Below are positions 27,147 through 35,761 of a stretch of DNA of 39,762 nt, piece by piece (position 1 is the stretch's first letter; each line of letters opens with the position of its first letter). The DNA comes from Ichthyobacteriaceae bacterium (lineage in GTDB: Bacteria; Bacteroidota; Bacteroidia; Flavobacteriales; JADGDT01). Under the pieces are notes generated by a model, which did no database searches, had not been told where the DNA came from, and was given only the letters and a program-made list of their open reading frames with translations. The translations under genes and the position numbers were made by a program. The stretch lies in the NCBI GenBank assembly GCA_016744755.1, contig JADGDT010000018.1, forward strand, positions 1-39,762, read 5' to 3'.

Positions 27147-27251
27147 TGATGCAGTTAGCCATTAGCAGTTAGCAGTGTTCTATGCAAAATTAAAAATTTT
27201 ATCAGTTACACAATTAAACAGTTAAACAGTTAAACATTTACACTATTAAAC
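27147..27251. repeat. Short tandem GTTAGCA / CAGTTAAA repeats
   Basis: The trmD-CPBP gap carries GCAGTTAGCCATTAGCAGTT followed by CAGTTACACAATTAAACAGT and AAACAGTTAAACATTTACAC, i.e. degenerate repeats of GCAGTTA and CAGTTAAA. Such arrays are common spacers in this phylum. Confidence 0.5.
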
Positions 27252-28136
27252 ATGAAAACCAAGCACGCTATCTTATATATTTTCATTCTAATAATTCTAT
27301 TAATTCCTTCTATTTTTATTGTTGAAGGACTTGTGCAGTTGGCATTAAATACAATTTATCCTTATAATTCTGAAAATACAGATATTTTAAATTCTATTAT
27401 TTTCATGAGCTCAAGCATGCTTGGAGCATTTGGATTAATAGCTATTTACAGAAAATATATTGATAAAGAGAGTTTCTTTGATATGGGTTTCTCTACAAAA
27501 AATAGACTCTTCGATTTGTTTTTTGGTATTGCGACTGGAATAATTCTTATCTCTATTGGATTCATCTTTTTAATTGCAATTGGGAGCTTAGAAGTAATAG
27601 AGCTAGATTTTAATGCTAAATGGTTTTTTGGAAGTATGGTACTGATGATACTTGTTTCATTACACGAAGAAGTAATTGTAAGAGGTTATCTTTTAAATTC
27701 ATTAATGAGCATTAGTAATAAATATTTTGCTCTTGCACTGTCCTCTATTTTATTTGGAGCTATGCATTTAATGAATCCTAATATATCAGTTGTATCTTTT
27801 GTAAACATTGTACTAGCAGGTTTCTTATTGGGGATTTCATATTTACATTCCAAAAATCTTTGGTTTCCTATGGGGCTACACTTCTCATGGAATTTTTTCC
27901 AAGGACCAGTTTTAGGTTTTGAGGTAAGCGGACAAGAAATAAAATCATTGATAACTCAAAATATCAGTGGTAATGAATTAATCACTGGTGGAGAATTTGG
28001 TTTTGAAGGATCATTACTAGCTACAGTATTAATGATTACAACTATTTTCGGGCTAAATTGGTTTTTCAAAAAAAAGGAAGCACTAACCCAAAAAGTAACT
28101 ATTGATTTTAGTGATAATGAACTTACAATAAAATAG
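27252..28136 (+). CDS. CPBP-family intramembrane metalloprotease
   Basis: 294 residues with about eight membrane helices. The glutamic intramembrane protease motifs of the Rce1/CPBP (ABI) family are present: HEEVIVRG with E139, E140 and R144, then FGAMHLMNP with its His near 174, and GLHFSWNF with the third block H-x-x-x-N near 213. Some members process bacteriocins or anchored proteins; the substrate here is unknown. It has a 105-base spacer after trmD and is followed by a UspA gene. Confidence 0.88.
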   Translation: MKTKHAILYIFILIILLIPSIFIVEGLVQLALNTIYPYNSENTDILNSIIFMSSSMLGAFGLIAIYRKYIDKESFFDMGFSTKNRLFDLFFGIATGIILISIGFIFLIAIGSLEVIELDFNAKWFFGSMVLMILVSLHEEVIVRGYLLNSLMSISNKYFALALSSILFGAMHLMNPNISVVSFVNIVLAGFLLGISYLHSKNLWFPMGLHFSWNFFQGPVLGFEVSGQEIKSLITQNISGNELITGGEFGFEGSLLATVLMITTIFGLNWFFKKKEALTQKVTIDFSDNELTIK

Positions 28137-28256
28137 CAATCATAATAGTTCACTACCACATGCAATCCTTATCAAACAACTTTTATTCAACTAGTTAAAT
28201 AAAATAATATTCCGTAATTTTACTTGTATAGAAACTCATCTCTTAATACAAATACT

Positions 28257-29087
28257 ATGGAATATATACTTGTACCTACAGATTTTTCGAAAAATGCTTT
28301 TAACGCATTAGAGTATGCAATTGACGTTGCTAAACTTTTTGATGCAAAAATTATAGTTCTTCATACATACGAAGTTCCTACAGGAGGTGCTTCTTCTTTC
28401 AAGAACATAAGCTACAAATTAAAAGAAATTGCAGAAGAAGAAATTGTTCATTTATACAATACCATAATCGAAAAAGGATTAAATGAAATTGTATCAATTG
28501 AATTTGATAATTTAAATACTGATATCGTTACAGGTATACGAGATACGATTGAAACAAACGATATTGGTCTTGTAATAATGGGTACAGCAGGAGCTTCAGG
28601 GCTAAAAGAACTATTCTTAGGATCTAATACTTCCGAAGTAATAAAACATATTTCATGTCCTGTGATTGCAGTCCCTAAAAATGCTAGTTTCAAAAAAATA
28701 GAAAATATAATTTTTGCTACTGATTTTGATATGAATTGTGATAACAAAAATATTCCATTGATTATAGACCTTACAAAAAGACTGAAAGCAAGACTTACTA
28801 TGGTAAATATTCAGACTGTAGCAACTGACTTTGCAAACACTAGAGATAATGCTGATAAGTTTTTTGAAGAGTGCAAAGACGCTTTGAAAAATATAAACTA
28901 CGACTACCACTATATTATTGATGAGGATATTACAAACGGAATAAACAAAGCTTACAAAAACAACAATGCAGATTTATTGGTGATGATAAAAAAATCTCAT
29001 GGATTGATTGATCACCTTTTCAATAAAAGTATGACTAATGCCGTTATATCAGATGCTAGACTTCCGCTACTTACTATTATGGGATAA
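28257..29087 (+). CDS. Tandem universal-stress (UspA) protein
   Basis: 276 residues from the ATG at 28257; the longer TTG-started frame at 28224 would add 11 atypical residues before the UspA core. Two UspA domains, about 1-140 and 145-276. The first starts EYILVPTDFSKNAFNALEYAI (2-22) and ends with VIMGTAGASGLKELFLGSNTSEVIKHISCPVIAVP; its G-x-x-G-x-9-G(S/T) ATP-site segment is therefore intact (GTAG...LGSNT). The second domain (IIFATDFDMN...) lacks that glycine-rich loop (KKSHGLIDHLFNKSMT). Cytoplasmic stress protein; the signal is unknown. Confidence 0.9.
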   Translation: MEYILVPTDFSKNAFNALEYAIDVAKLFDAKIIVLHTYEVPTGGASSFKNISYKLKEIAEEEIVHLYNTIIEKGLNEIVSIEFDNLNTDIVTGIRDTIETNDIGLVIMGTAGASGLKELFLGSNTSEVIKHISCPVIAVPKNASFKKIENIIFATDFDMNCDNKNIPLIIDLTKRLKARLTMVNIQTVATDFANTRDNADKFFEECKDALKNINYDYHYIIDEDITNGINKAYKNNNADLLVMIKKSHGLIDHLFNKSMTNAVISDARLPLLTIMG

Positions 29088-29110
29088 TTTAGATGGTACT
29101 ATAACTAATT

Positions 29111-29477
29111 TGGTTCTACCCTTATTTGTGTGGAAGTTGTAATTTAGAATAGTCGTCATCTTGAGCAGAATTTCCTTTGTTGCCTGCCCTGAGCAAAGTC
29201 GAATGGGCAACAAAAGGAAATGTAGTCGAAAGATCTATAGCAACAGTGATTACACAATGTGCTATTTGTGTAATAGACCTTTCGACTTCGCTTTGGCTCC
29301 GCTACCCATGACGACTTTGTAATTATCTCGCAAAGGCGCAGAGTCGCAAAGCTAATTTTCTTAGCGCCTTGGCGACTTTGCGAGACTCAAATCGTCATTA
29401 GCTCATTGGAATTTTTTTTGAGAAAAAAACTTAGGCCTCAAGGTGACGATTGTTCCACAACATTCAGGGTAGAACCA
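29111..29477 (+). repeat. L/R miniature element, copy B
   Basis: Left end TGGTTCTACCCTTATTTGTG (L type), right end on the minus strand TGGTTCTACCCTGAATGTTG (R type). The flanks are identical, CTAATT at 29105-29110 and 29478-29483, a 6-bp target duplication. The interior is homologous to copy A and includes two hairpins: TTTCCTTTGTTGCC (29171-29184) with GGCAACAAAAGGAAA (29206-29220), and ATTACACA (29249-29256) with TGTGTAAT (29267-29274). A second repeat unit of the type CGCAAAGGCGCAGAGTCGCA / TTGGCGACTTTGCGA has been added at about 29330-29390. No coding frame of note. Confidence 0.8.
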
Positions 29478-29497
29478 CTAATTTTACTTTAAAAAAA

Positions 29498-29571
29498 TGG
29501 GTTAACTGGTTGAATAGGTTATAAAAACATACAAACTATAACCTTTTCACCATCTAACCTATTAACCCAAA
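29498..29571. repeat. GGTTA-type inverted repeat
   Basis: TGGGTTAACTGGTTGAATAG...GTTATA on the left and TATAACC...CTATTAACCCA on the right form an imperfect stem of about 26-30 bases with a loop of about 15. It is built of GGTT-A/T units, another common spacer repeat, and lies between copy B and the long palindrome. Confidence 0.5.
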
Positions 29572-29590
29572 TTACATTATCAAAATGAAA

Positions 29591-29776
29591 TTATACCTTA
29601 AATCCGCAAGTGGTTTCGTTATGAAAAGCTGTAATGTATGTTGTCATTGGTGTAGCACAAGAAAAAGTAACGCAGACGTATCCATAGATACGATGAGTAA
29701 GTTTTTATGAGCATTGCCAATGATAGCGTGCAGTACAGTTTTGTAATAGAAATCCATTTGCGGATTTAAGGTTATA
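29591..29776. repeat. Long imperfect palindromic element (about 185 bp)
   Basis: ACCTTAAATCCGCAA (29595-29609) is matched exactly in reverse by TTGCGGATTTAAGGT (29758-29772), and the arms continue to pair, imperfectly, to the centre GTATC-CATA-GATAC (29678-29691). The inner arms share, for example, TTGTCATTGG with CCAATGATAG, and CGCAGACGTATCC with its counterpart GGATACG-like strand. The whole block can fold into one long hairpin. It sits about 100 bases before the M48 protease start. Confidence 0.6.
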
Positions 29777-29876
29777 CATTATTAATACTAAATAAACAAA
29801 GTAAGACCAATACATTATCTTCATTGATTTATCTACCTATTTTTATTAAATTCGCCAACTCAATAAAACAGATAAA

Positions 29877-31106
29877 ATGGTAGACATCATATATATAAGT
29901 ATAATTTCAATTTTTGTTGTTTCACATGCTTGGGAAAGCATTATAGATTTTTTCAATGCTAAATGGTTCGATAGAAAACCTGATAGTTTAGTAGATGATA
30001 TTTACGACAAAGAAGAATACAACAAACAACAGCTTTATAAAAAGGATAATTATAAATTTTCTAATATTTCAGGTACAATCAGTTTTGTAATTACTGCTTT
30101 GATACTCATATTCGGATTATTTGGTAAATTAGATATTCTTATTTCATCACAAGTATCTTCTCCCCTATTCCAAACATTAGTCTTCTTTGTTATAATAGGA
30201 TTTGGAAGCACAATACTTTCGCTTCCATTTTCATTTTATCACACATTTTTTATAGAAGAGAAATTTGGATTCAATAAAAGTAGCAAATTTACATTTTGGA
30301 TGGACTCTTTAAAGTCTATGCTACTAGGAGCAATTATAGGAGGTGTAGTTTTAACTAGCCTAGTTTGGATTTACAACTATGTACAAAATGATTTTTGGTG
30401 GATAGCTTGGATATTTATCAGTTTATTTTCCATTGGATTAAACTTCTTCTACTCTACCTTAATCGTTCCTCTATTCAACAAACAAACACCATTAGAAGAA
30501 GGAGACTTAAAACAAGCCATAAAAAGCTTTGGAGAAAAAGCTGGATTTGAAATTGATAACATCTATGTAATAGATGGCTCAAAAAGGTCGAGTAAAGCAA
30601 ATGCATATTTTGCAGGATTCGGAAAAAAGAAAAGAATAGTTTTATACGATACATTAATTAATCAAATGAGTACCGATGAAATTGTTGCTGTACTAGCTCA
30701 CGAAATAGGGCATTATAAGCACAAACATACAATAGCCAATCTACTTATGGGCATAACTCAAACAGGAATTATGCTTTACATCTTATCACTATTTTTAACA
30801 AATACTGATTTGAGTATAGCGTTGGGTGGTTCTGAAAATAAATTTCATTTAGGAATAATTGCTTTCAGTATTCTTTTCTCTCCTATATCGGAATTTATTG
30901 GCGTTTTTATGAATATACTTTCTAGAAAATTTGAGTATCAAGCAGATAATTTCGCGAAAAGCTTCGGGCTGGAGAATGACTTGATAAGCGGATTAAAAAA
31001 CCTTTCAAAAAACTCTTATTCAAACCTTACACCGCACCCATTATATGTTTTTACTAATTACTCTCATCCACCAATAAAAGAAAGAATAACTAATCTAAAA
31101 GGTTAG
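29877..31106 (+). CDS. M48 family (Ste24/HtpX-related) metalloprotease
   Basis: 409 residues, Ste24-like length. Multi-pass membrane protein, helices at about 2-20, 65-85, 95-125, 145-165, 175-195 and two more after 290. The N-terminal peptidase region seen in CAAX prenyl protease 1 is present (ISSQVSSPLFQTL...FSFYHTFFIEEKFGFN...). The zinc motif is HEIGH (275-279) with third ligand E353 in EYQADNFA. Bacteria do not prenylate CAAX proteins, so the substrate is more likely a misfolded membrane protein or an exported peptide. Its 5' flank contains three repeats (29111-29776). No operon partner. Confidence 0.92.
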   Translation: MVDIIYISIISIFVVSHAWESIIDFFNAKWFDRKPDSLVDDIYDKEEYNKQQLYKKDNYKFSNISGTISFVITALILIFGLFGKLDILISSQVSSPLFQTLVFFVIIGFGSTILSLPFSFYHTFFIEEKFGFNKSSKFTFWMDSLKSMLLGAIIGGVVLTSLVWIYNYVQNDFWWIAWIFISLFSIGLNFFYSTLIVPLFNKQTPLEEGDLKQAIKSFGEKAGFEIDNIYVIDGSKRSSKANAYFAGFGKKKRIVLYDTLINQMSTDEIVAVLAHEIGHYKHKHTIANLLMGITQTGIMLYILSLFLTNTDLSIALGGSENKFHLGIIAFSILFSPISEFIGVFMNILSRKFEYQADNFAKSFGLENDLISGLKNLSKNSYSNLTPHPLYVFTNYSHPPIKERITNLKG

Positions 31107-31562
31107 TAACTACAATAATCAACACAAAGGAATATTGCCCAATTAAAGAATAATGCCTTTCAGTATCTTATTAGCTGAATTTTACATGTATAATTATTAC
31201 TATTTAACCACTAATATTCTATGATTATCTCTCTTACAAGATAGTTCTTTAAATATAGAATATTTCTAAATAATTTAATCCTTACAGATAATTATTAAAT
31301 ATAACACACTGTAATACAATTAAATACATTACATATAGACATCTAAATACATTATTATAAAACACCTCCCTAAAGCATTATTTTAGTATGTGTACAAAAC
31401 ACACACATTAATGATATAACTCATGTTATTGTTATTGAATTTTATACTACTTTTATGCCACTTTTCAAAGACGTGTAAAGGGATGCTCAAAATAGCATAA
31501 AATCATTACACAACAGGTCTTTACAAGTAAAAACACGTAATTTTATAACTAATTATTCGATT
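31107..31562. promoter_or_regulatory. 455-base leader region of the pyruvate:ferredoxin oxidoreductase gene
   Basis: No coding frame. Two structures near the 3' end are notable: ACGTGTAAAG (31471-31480) can pair with CTTTACAAGT (31519-31528), 9 of 10 bases, and between them ATGCT (31483-31487) pairs with AGCAT (31494-31498). TGTGT (31391-31395) and ACACA nearby form another small hairpin. The last inverted pair ends 34 bases before the ATG, so it could be an operator or a leader structure. No TAnnTTTG box with a -33 partner was found with confidence. Confidence 0.4.
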
Positions 31563-34500
31563 ATGTCTAACGATAAATTGAAGTCTCCAAAGAAAATGAT
31601 TGGAGATGGTAATGAAGGAGCATCATGGATTGCATACAAATGTAGTGAGGTTGCCGGAATTTACCCTATTACACCTTCATCTAACATGGGTGAAAATGCT
31701 GATATGTGGTCAGCTAACGGTGTTAAGAACATTTGGGGAAATGTTCCTAAGATTATGGAAATGCAATCTGAAGCAGGTGCCGCTGGTACTGTTCATGGTG
31801 CATTAACAACCGGAGCAATGACTACGACGTTTACAGCGTCTCAAGGTCTTTTGCTTAAAATACCTAATATGTATAAAATTGCTGGTGAGTTATTACCAAC
31901 AGTTATACATATTTCTGCACGTACTTTGGCTTCGCATGCACTATCTATCTTTGGTGATCACCAAGATGTTATGGCTGCTCGTCAAACTGGTTTTGCAATG
32001 TTATTTGGAAACAATGTTCAGGAGGCTCAAGATATGGCAATGATTGCACATGCAGCAACATTAAGATCTCGTATTCCTTTCATGAATATATTTGATGGAT
32101 TTAGAACTTCTCACGAAATAGCTAAAATCGACATGATTTCTGACGAAATAATCAGAGAGATGATTGACGAAGATTTAGTTCTTGCTCATAGAGATAGAGG
32201 ACTTAATCCTGATAGACCAGAGATTAGAGGTACTGCTCAAAATCCTGATGTATTCTTCCAAAACAGAGAAGCTACAAACAAATATTACGATGCAGTTCCT
32301 GCAATTGTTCAAACTGAAATGGACAAATTTGCAAGTTTAACTGGTCGTTCTTATAAATTATACGAATACTACGGTGCTGCAGATGCTGAGAAAATCATCA
32401 TTATGATGGGTTCTGGTGCTGAAGCTGCTGAAGAATCGGTTGACTACTTAAACGCTAATGGCGAAAAAGTTGGTTTACTTAAAATTCGTTTATACCGTCC
32501 GTTCGATGTTAAAGCATTAATGGAAGCTATACCAAGTACAGTTAAAGCTATTTCTGTTTTAGACAGAACTAAGGAGCCAGGACAAGTTGGTGAGCCTTTA
32601 TTCTTAGACGTTATATCTGCATACCACTCTACTGACAAGATGGCTACAATGCCTAAAGTTATTGGTGGTCGTTACGGATTATCTTCAAAAGAATTTACTC
32701 CAACAATGGTAAATGCAGTATTTGCTAACCTTGATGTTGAAACTCCAAAAAGAAAGTTCACAGTTGGTATTAATGATGATGTTACTAATCTTTCTTTAGA
32801 TTACGACAAAAACTTTACTATCGATTCTGATGTATTCTCTGGAATGTTCTACGGACTAGGTTCTGATGGTACTGTTGGTGCAAACAAAAACTCTATTAAA
32901 ATTATTGGCGAAACTACTGATAACTATGTACAGGGTTACTTTGTTTACGATTCAAAAAAATCTGGATCAACTACAACATCTCACTTACGTTTTGGTAAAG
33001 AAAAAATTAGAGCTACATATTTAGTTGAAAAAGCTGATTTTATTGCTTGTCACGTATTTGAATTTTTAACAAAATTCGAATTCATGTTAGAAAGTGCTAA
33101 GGAAGATGCTGTATTCTTATTAAACTCTCCTTACTCTAAGGATGTTGTATGGGATCACTTACCAAAGCACACTCAAGAGCAGATTATAGCTAAAAACATC
33201 CAATTATATGTTATCGATGCTACAACTGTAGCAAAAGATGCTGGAATGGGATCACGTACAAATACAATTCTTCAAACATGTTTCTTCAACATCTCTGGTA
33301 TTCTTCCAGCAGAAGAAGCTATCGCTAAGATTAAAGAAGCAATTGTAAAATCTTACTCTAAAAAAGGAGATAAGATAGTACAAATGAACTTCAACGCAGT
33401 TGATCAGGCTGTTGCTAACTTACATAAAGTTGACTATCCTAAAACTGCTACTTCTACAATTATGATGGCGCCTCCAGTACCTTTGGATGCTCCTGATTTT
33501 GTAAAAGATGTAATTGGAACAATTATTTCGGGTAAAGGTGAAGATCTTCCTGTTTCTGTTTTCCAAGCAGATGGAACTTTCCCTACTGGAACTACGAAAT
33601 ACGAAAAAATGAACATCGCTTCCGATGTTCCTGTATGGGATATGAGCATTTGTACTCAGTGTAACAAATGTGCTATTATTTGTCCTCATGCTGCAATTCG
33701 TCCTAAAGTTTACGATGAGAAGTTCTTAGAAACTGCTCCTGAAACCTGGAAACATGTTGCGGCAAAAGGGAAAGAGTTTAAAGGAGAATACTATACATTA
33801 CAAGTAGCGGTAGAAGATTGTACAGGTTGTGAGATTTGTGTATCTGTTTGTCCTGCTGTAAACAAGCAAGATCCTACTCAAAAAGCTATCAACATGGCTC
33901 CTCAACTTCCTCTACGTGAAGAAGAACGCAAAAACTGGGATTACTTCTTAGATATCCCTAATGTTGATCGTACTAAGGTAAAAGCTGGTTCTGTTAAAGG
34001 TTCTCAGTTCTTAGAGCCATTGTTCGAGTTCTCTGGAGCTTGTGCTGGTTGTGGCGAAACTCCTTACATAAAATTAATTACTCAGTTGTATGGCGATGAA
34101 ATGGTAATTGCCAATGCTACAGGTTGTTCTTCAATCTACGGTGGTAACTTACCTACTACTCCTTACTCTAAGAATGATAAAGGTAGAGGTCCAGCATGGG
34201 CTAACTCATTATTCGAAGATAATGCTGAATTTGGTTTAGGTATGCGTCTTGCTCTTGATAAGAAACGTGAAAAAGCTTTCACTTTCCTTGAGGAAAACAA
34301 AGAACTTGTTGGTACTGAATTGTTTGATGCTATTGTAGCAAACAAAGAAAACACTGATACTGATAAAGAAACTCACGAAGCAAATATTGATGAGGCTATT
34401 GCTAAAATCAAAGCTGCCGGAATAGGTTCTGAAGATAAACTTAGGTTTACTTCTGAAAACTTACGTAAGAAAGCTGTTTGGATTATCGGTGGTGATGGTT

Positions 34501-35105
34501 GGGCTTATGATATCGGTTACGGTGGATTAGATCACGCTATTGCTTCTGGCGAAAATGTGAACATCCTAGTAATGGATACCGAAGTTTATTCAAATACAGG
34601 AGGTCAAGCATCAAAAGCTACACCAATTGGAGCATCAGCTAAATTTGCTGAAAAAGGAAAAGTTATTCCTAAGAAAGATTTAGCTCTTCAAGCTTTGAGT
34701 TATGGTGATGTTTATGTTGCTCAAATTTCTATGGGTGCAAAAGACATGCAAACTGTAAAAGCTATCCAAGAGGCAGCTAATTTCGAAGGTCCTTCTATAA
34801 TAATTGCTTACTCGCACTGTATTGCTCATGGATATAACATGAAAGATGCTGCGGATCAGAACAAAAAAGCTGTAGAGTCAGGTCACTGGCCACTATACCG
34901 TTTCGATCCAACAAAAGATCAGGGTAAACAATATCAGTTAGATTCTAAGTTCCCTACTCTACCATTAGAGGATTATATTTACAACGAGGCTCGTTATGCT
35001 TCTGTTAGAAAAAAAGATCCAGAAATGGCAGCTAAGTTATTAGATATGGCAAAAGTAGAAATTGACAAAAAATGGTTCCGTATCAAGCAATTGATGGAGC
35101 TATAA
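31563..35105 (+). CDS. nifJ: Pyruvate:ferredoxin (flavodoxin) oxidoreductase
   Basis: Converts pyruvate and CoA to acetyl-CoA and CO2, passing electrons to ferredoxin or flavodoxin; a key enzyme of anaerobic metabolism. The single-chain 1180-residue form fuses all four domains. The N-terminal domain begins GNEGASWIAYKCSEVAGIYPITPSS (about 14-38). Two [4Fe-4S] clusters have CTQCNKCAIICP from Cys697 and CTGCEICVSVCP from Cys753. GACAGCGETPY and ATGCSS provide the third cluster's cysteines near 822-850. TPP is bound by GDGWAYDIGYGG (about 977) to NTGGQAS (about 1011). Monocistronic, with a strong terminator 23 bases after the stop. Confidence 0.97.
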   Translation: MSNDKLKSPKKMIGDGNEGASWIAYKCSEVAGIYPITPSSNMGENADMWSANGVKNIWGNVPKIMEMQSEAGAAGTVHGALTTGAMTTTFTASQGLLLKIPNMYKIAGELLPTVIHISARTLASHALSIFGDHQDVMAARQTGFAMLFGNNVQEAQDMAMIAHAATLRSRIPFMNIFDGFRTSHEIAKIDMISDEIIREMIDEDLVLAHRDRGLNPDRPEIRGTAQNPDVFFQNREATNKYYDAVPAIVQTEMDKFASLTGRSYKLYEYYGAADAEKIIIMMGSGAEAAEESVDYLNANGEKVGLLKIRLYRPFDVKALMEAIPSTVKAISVLDRTKEPGQVGEPLFLDVISAYHSTDKMATMPKVIGGRYGLSSKEFTPTMVNAVFANLDVETPKRKFTVGINDDVTNLSLDYDKNFTIDSDVFSGMFYGLGSDGTVGANKNSIKIIGETTDNYVQGYFVYDSKKSGSTTTSHLRFGKEKIRATYLVEKADFIACHVFEFLTKFEFMLESAKEDAVFLLNSPYSKDVVWDHLPKHTQEQIIAKNIQLYVIDATTVAKDAGMGSRTNTILQTCFFNISGILPAEEAIAKIKEAIVKSYSKKGDKIVQMNFNAVDQAVANLHKVDYPKTATSTIMMAPPVPLDAPDFVKDVIGTIISGKGEDLPVSVFQADGTFPTGTTKYEKMNIASDVPVWDMSICTQCNKCAIICPHAAIRPKVYDEKFLETAPETWKHVAAKGKEFKGEYYTLQVAVEDCTGCEICVSVCPAVNKQDPTQKAINMAPQLPLREEERKNWDYFLDIPNVDRTKVKAGSVKGSQFLEPLFEFSGACAGCGETPYIKLITQLYGDEMVIANATGCSSIYGGNLPTTPYSKNDKGRGPAWANSLFEDNAEFGLGMRLALDKKREKAFTFLEENKELVGTELFDAIVANKENTDTDKETHEANIDEAIAKIKAAGIGSEDKLRFTSENLRKKAVWIIGGDGWAYDIGYGGLDHAIASGENVNILVMDTEVYSNTGGQASKATPIGASAKFAEKGKVIPKKDLALQALSYGDVYVAQISMGAKDMQTVKAIQEAANFEGPSIIIAYSHCIAHGYNMKDAADQNKKAVESGHWPLYRFDPTKDQGKQYQLDSKFPTLPLEDYIYNEARYASVRKKDPEMAAKLLDMAKVEIDKKWFRIKQLMEL

Positions 35106-35127
35106 GAAGTTGATTTTTATATAAAAT

Positions 35128-35164
35128 AAAATCCCGTTCGGTGTATGCTGAACGGGATTTTTGT
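35128..35164 (+). terminator. Terminator of the nifJ gene
   Basis: AAAATCCCGTTC (35128-35139) and GAACGGGATTTT (35150-35161) form a perfect 12-bp stem, 10-base loop, then T-rich sequence. Confidence 0.93.
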
Positions 35165-35365
35165 TGTGAATATTTTTTTTTAATAAGAACCTAATCATGC
35201 TTTACGTTTGTAATTGTACCTGCAAAAAACTGTTCATTGTAAAGTCTGCAAGGGGCTTTCTATCGTCAGCCATTGCCTACTTGTATTCACTAGTTTTTAC
35301 AGCCACAAGCTACTACTTCAACCATTGGTAGATCAAAATCACACCATTTCTCTGGTGTATTTTAT
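35165..35365. other. Decayed stretch after nifJ
   Basis: A minus-strand frame ending with TAA at 35202-35204 reads MADDRKPLADFTMNSFLQVQ... after an in-frame TAG at 35277-35279. It looks like the worn 3' end of a gene, but I do not recognise it. The plus-strand frame here shows no family features and is not called. Confidence 0.3.
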
Positions 35366-35740
35366 TTATTCTTTCAGGACAAATCGGTATCCTCTTCTAC
35401 TTACAGTTTCAATAGTGGAAATATTTAAAACTTTATCTACCTTTTGTCTTATCAGATGAATACACGCATCTATAACGTTAGGTGTTACTAATTCAGGTTT
35501 CTCCTAAAGATTATAAAGTAATTCTTCTTTTGTTATAATTTCATTTTTTCTTTTAAGTAGAAAGGCAAAAACCTCAAAAGGGGTTCCTTCTAGGACAATT
35601 GCTTCATCATCGTAAAATATGGCATTACTATTAATGTCAACCAATAATTTTCCTTCACGAAGAACTCTGTAGTTTTTAGATACATTATTAACCCGACTAT
35701 AATTAATAGCTATTAAGCAGTATATTCTATATCTTTGTGC
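35366..35740 (-). pseudogene. Broken response regulator: OmpR-type winged-helix tail
   Basis: On the minus strand the frame open from 35740 encodes NYRVLREGKLLVDINSNAIF, then EGTPFEVFAFLLKRKNEIIT, KEELLYNL, a TAG at 35504-35506, EKPELVTPNVIDACIHLIRQ and ends TVSRRGYRFVLKE-TAA. This is the effector domain of an OmpR/PhoB-type response regulator (beta strands, T-x-x-E-x-x-LL helix, V-D-x-x-I-x-x-LR-x-K recognition helix, GxGYRF wing as RRGYRF). The TAG stands where the family nearly always has Trp (NLW), so one TGG to TAG change explains it. The receiver domain is absent upstream, replaced by the IS630 remnant. Non-functional. Confidence 0.85.
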
Positions 35741-35761
35741 TTAAAGTATTTTATTACTCTC

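Noticed and set aside
29111-29776. CRISPR array in the repeat-rich gap
   Set aside because: The repeats differ from each other, are mostly inverted rather than direct, and have no regular spacers; no cas genes are nearby.
35214-35459. Plus-strand frame of 81 codons after nifJ
   Set aside because: The opposite strand holds a recognisable response-regulator tail over its second half, so this frame is a shadow in AT-rich DNA.
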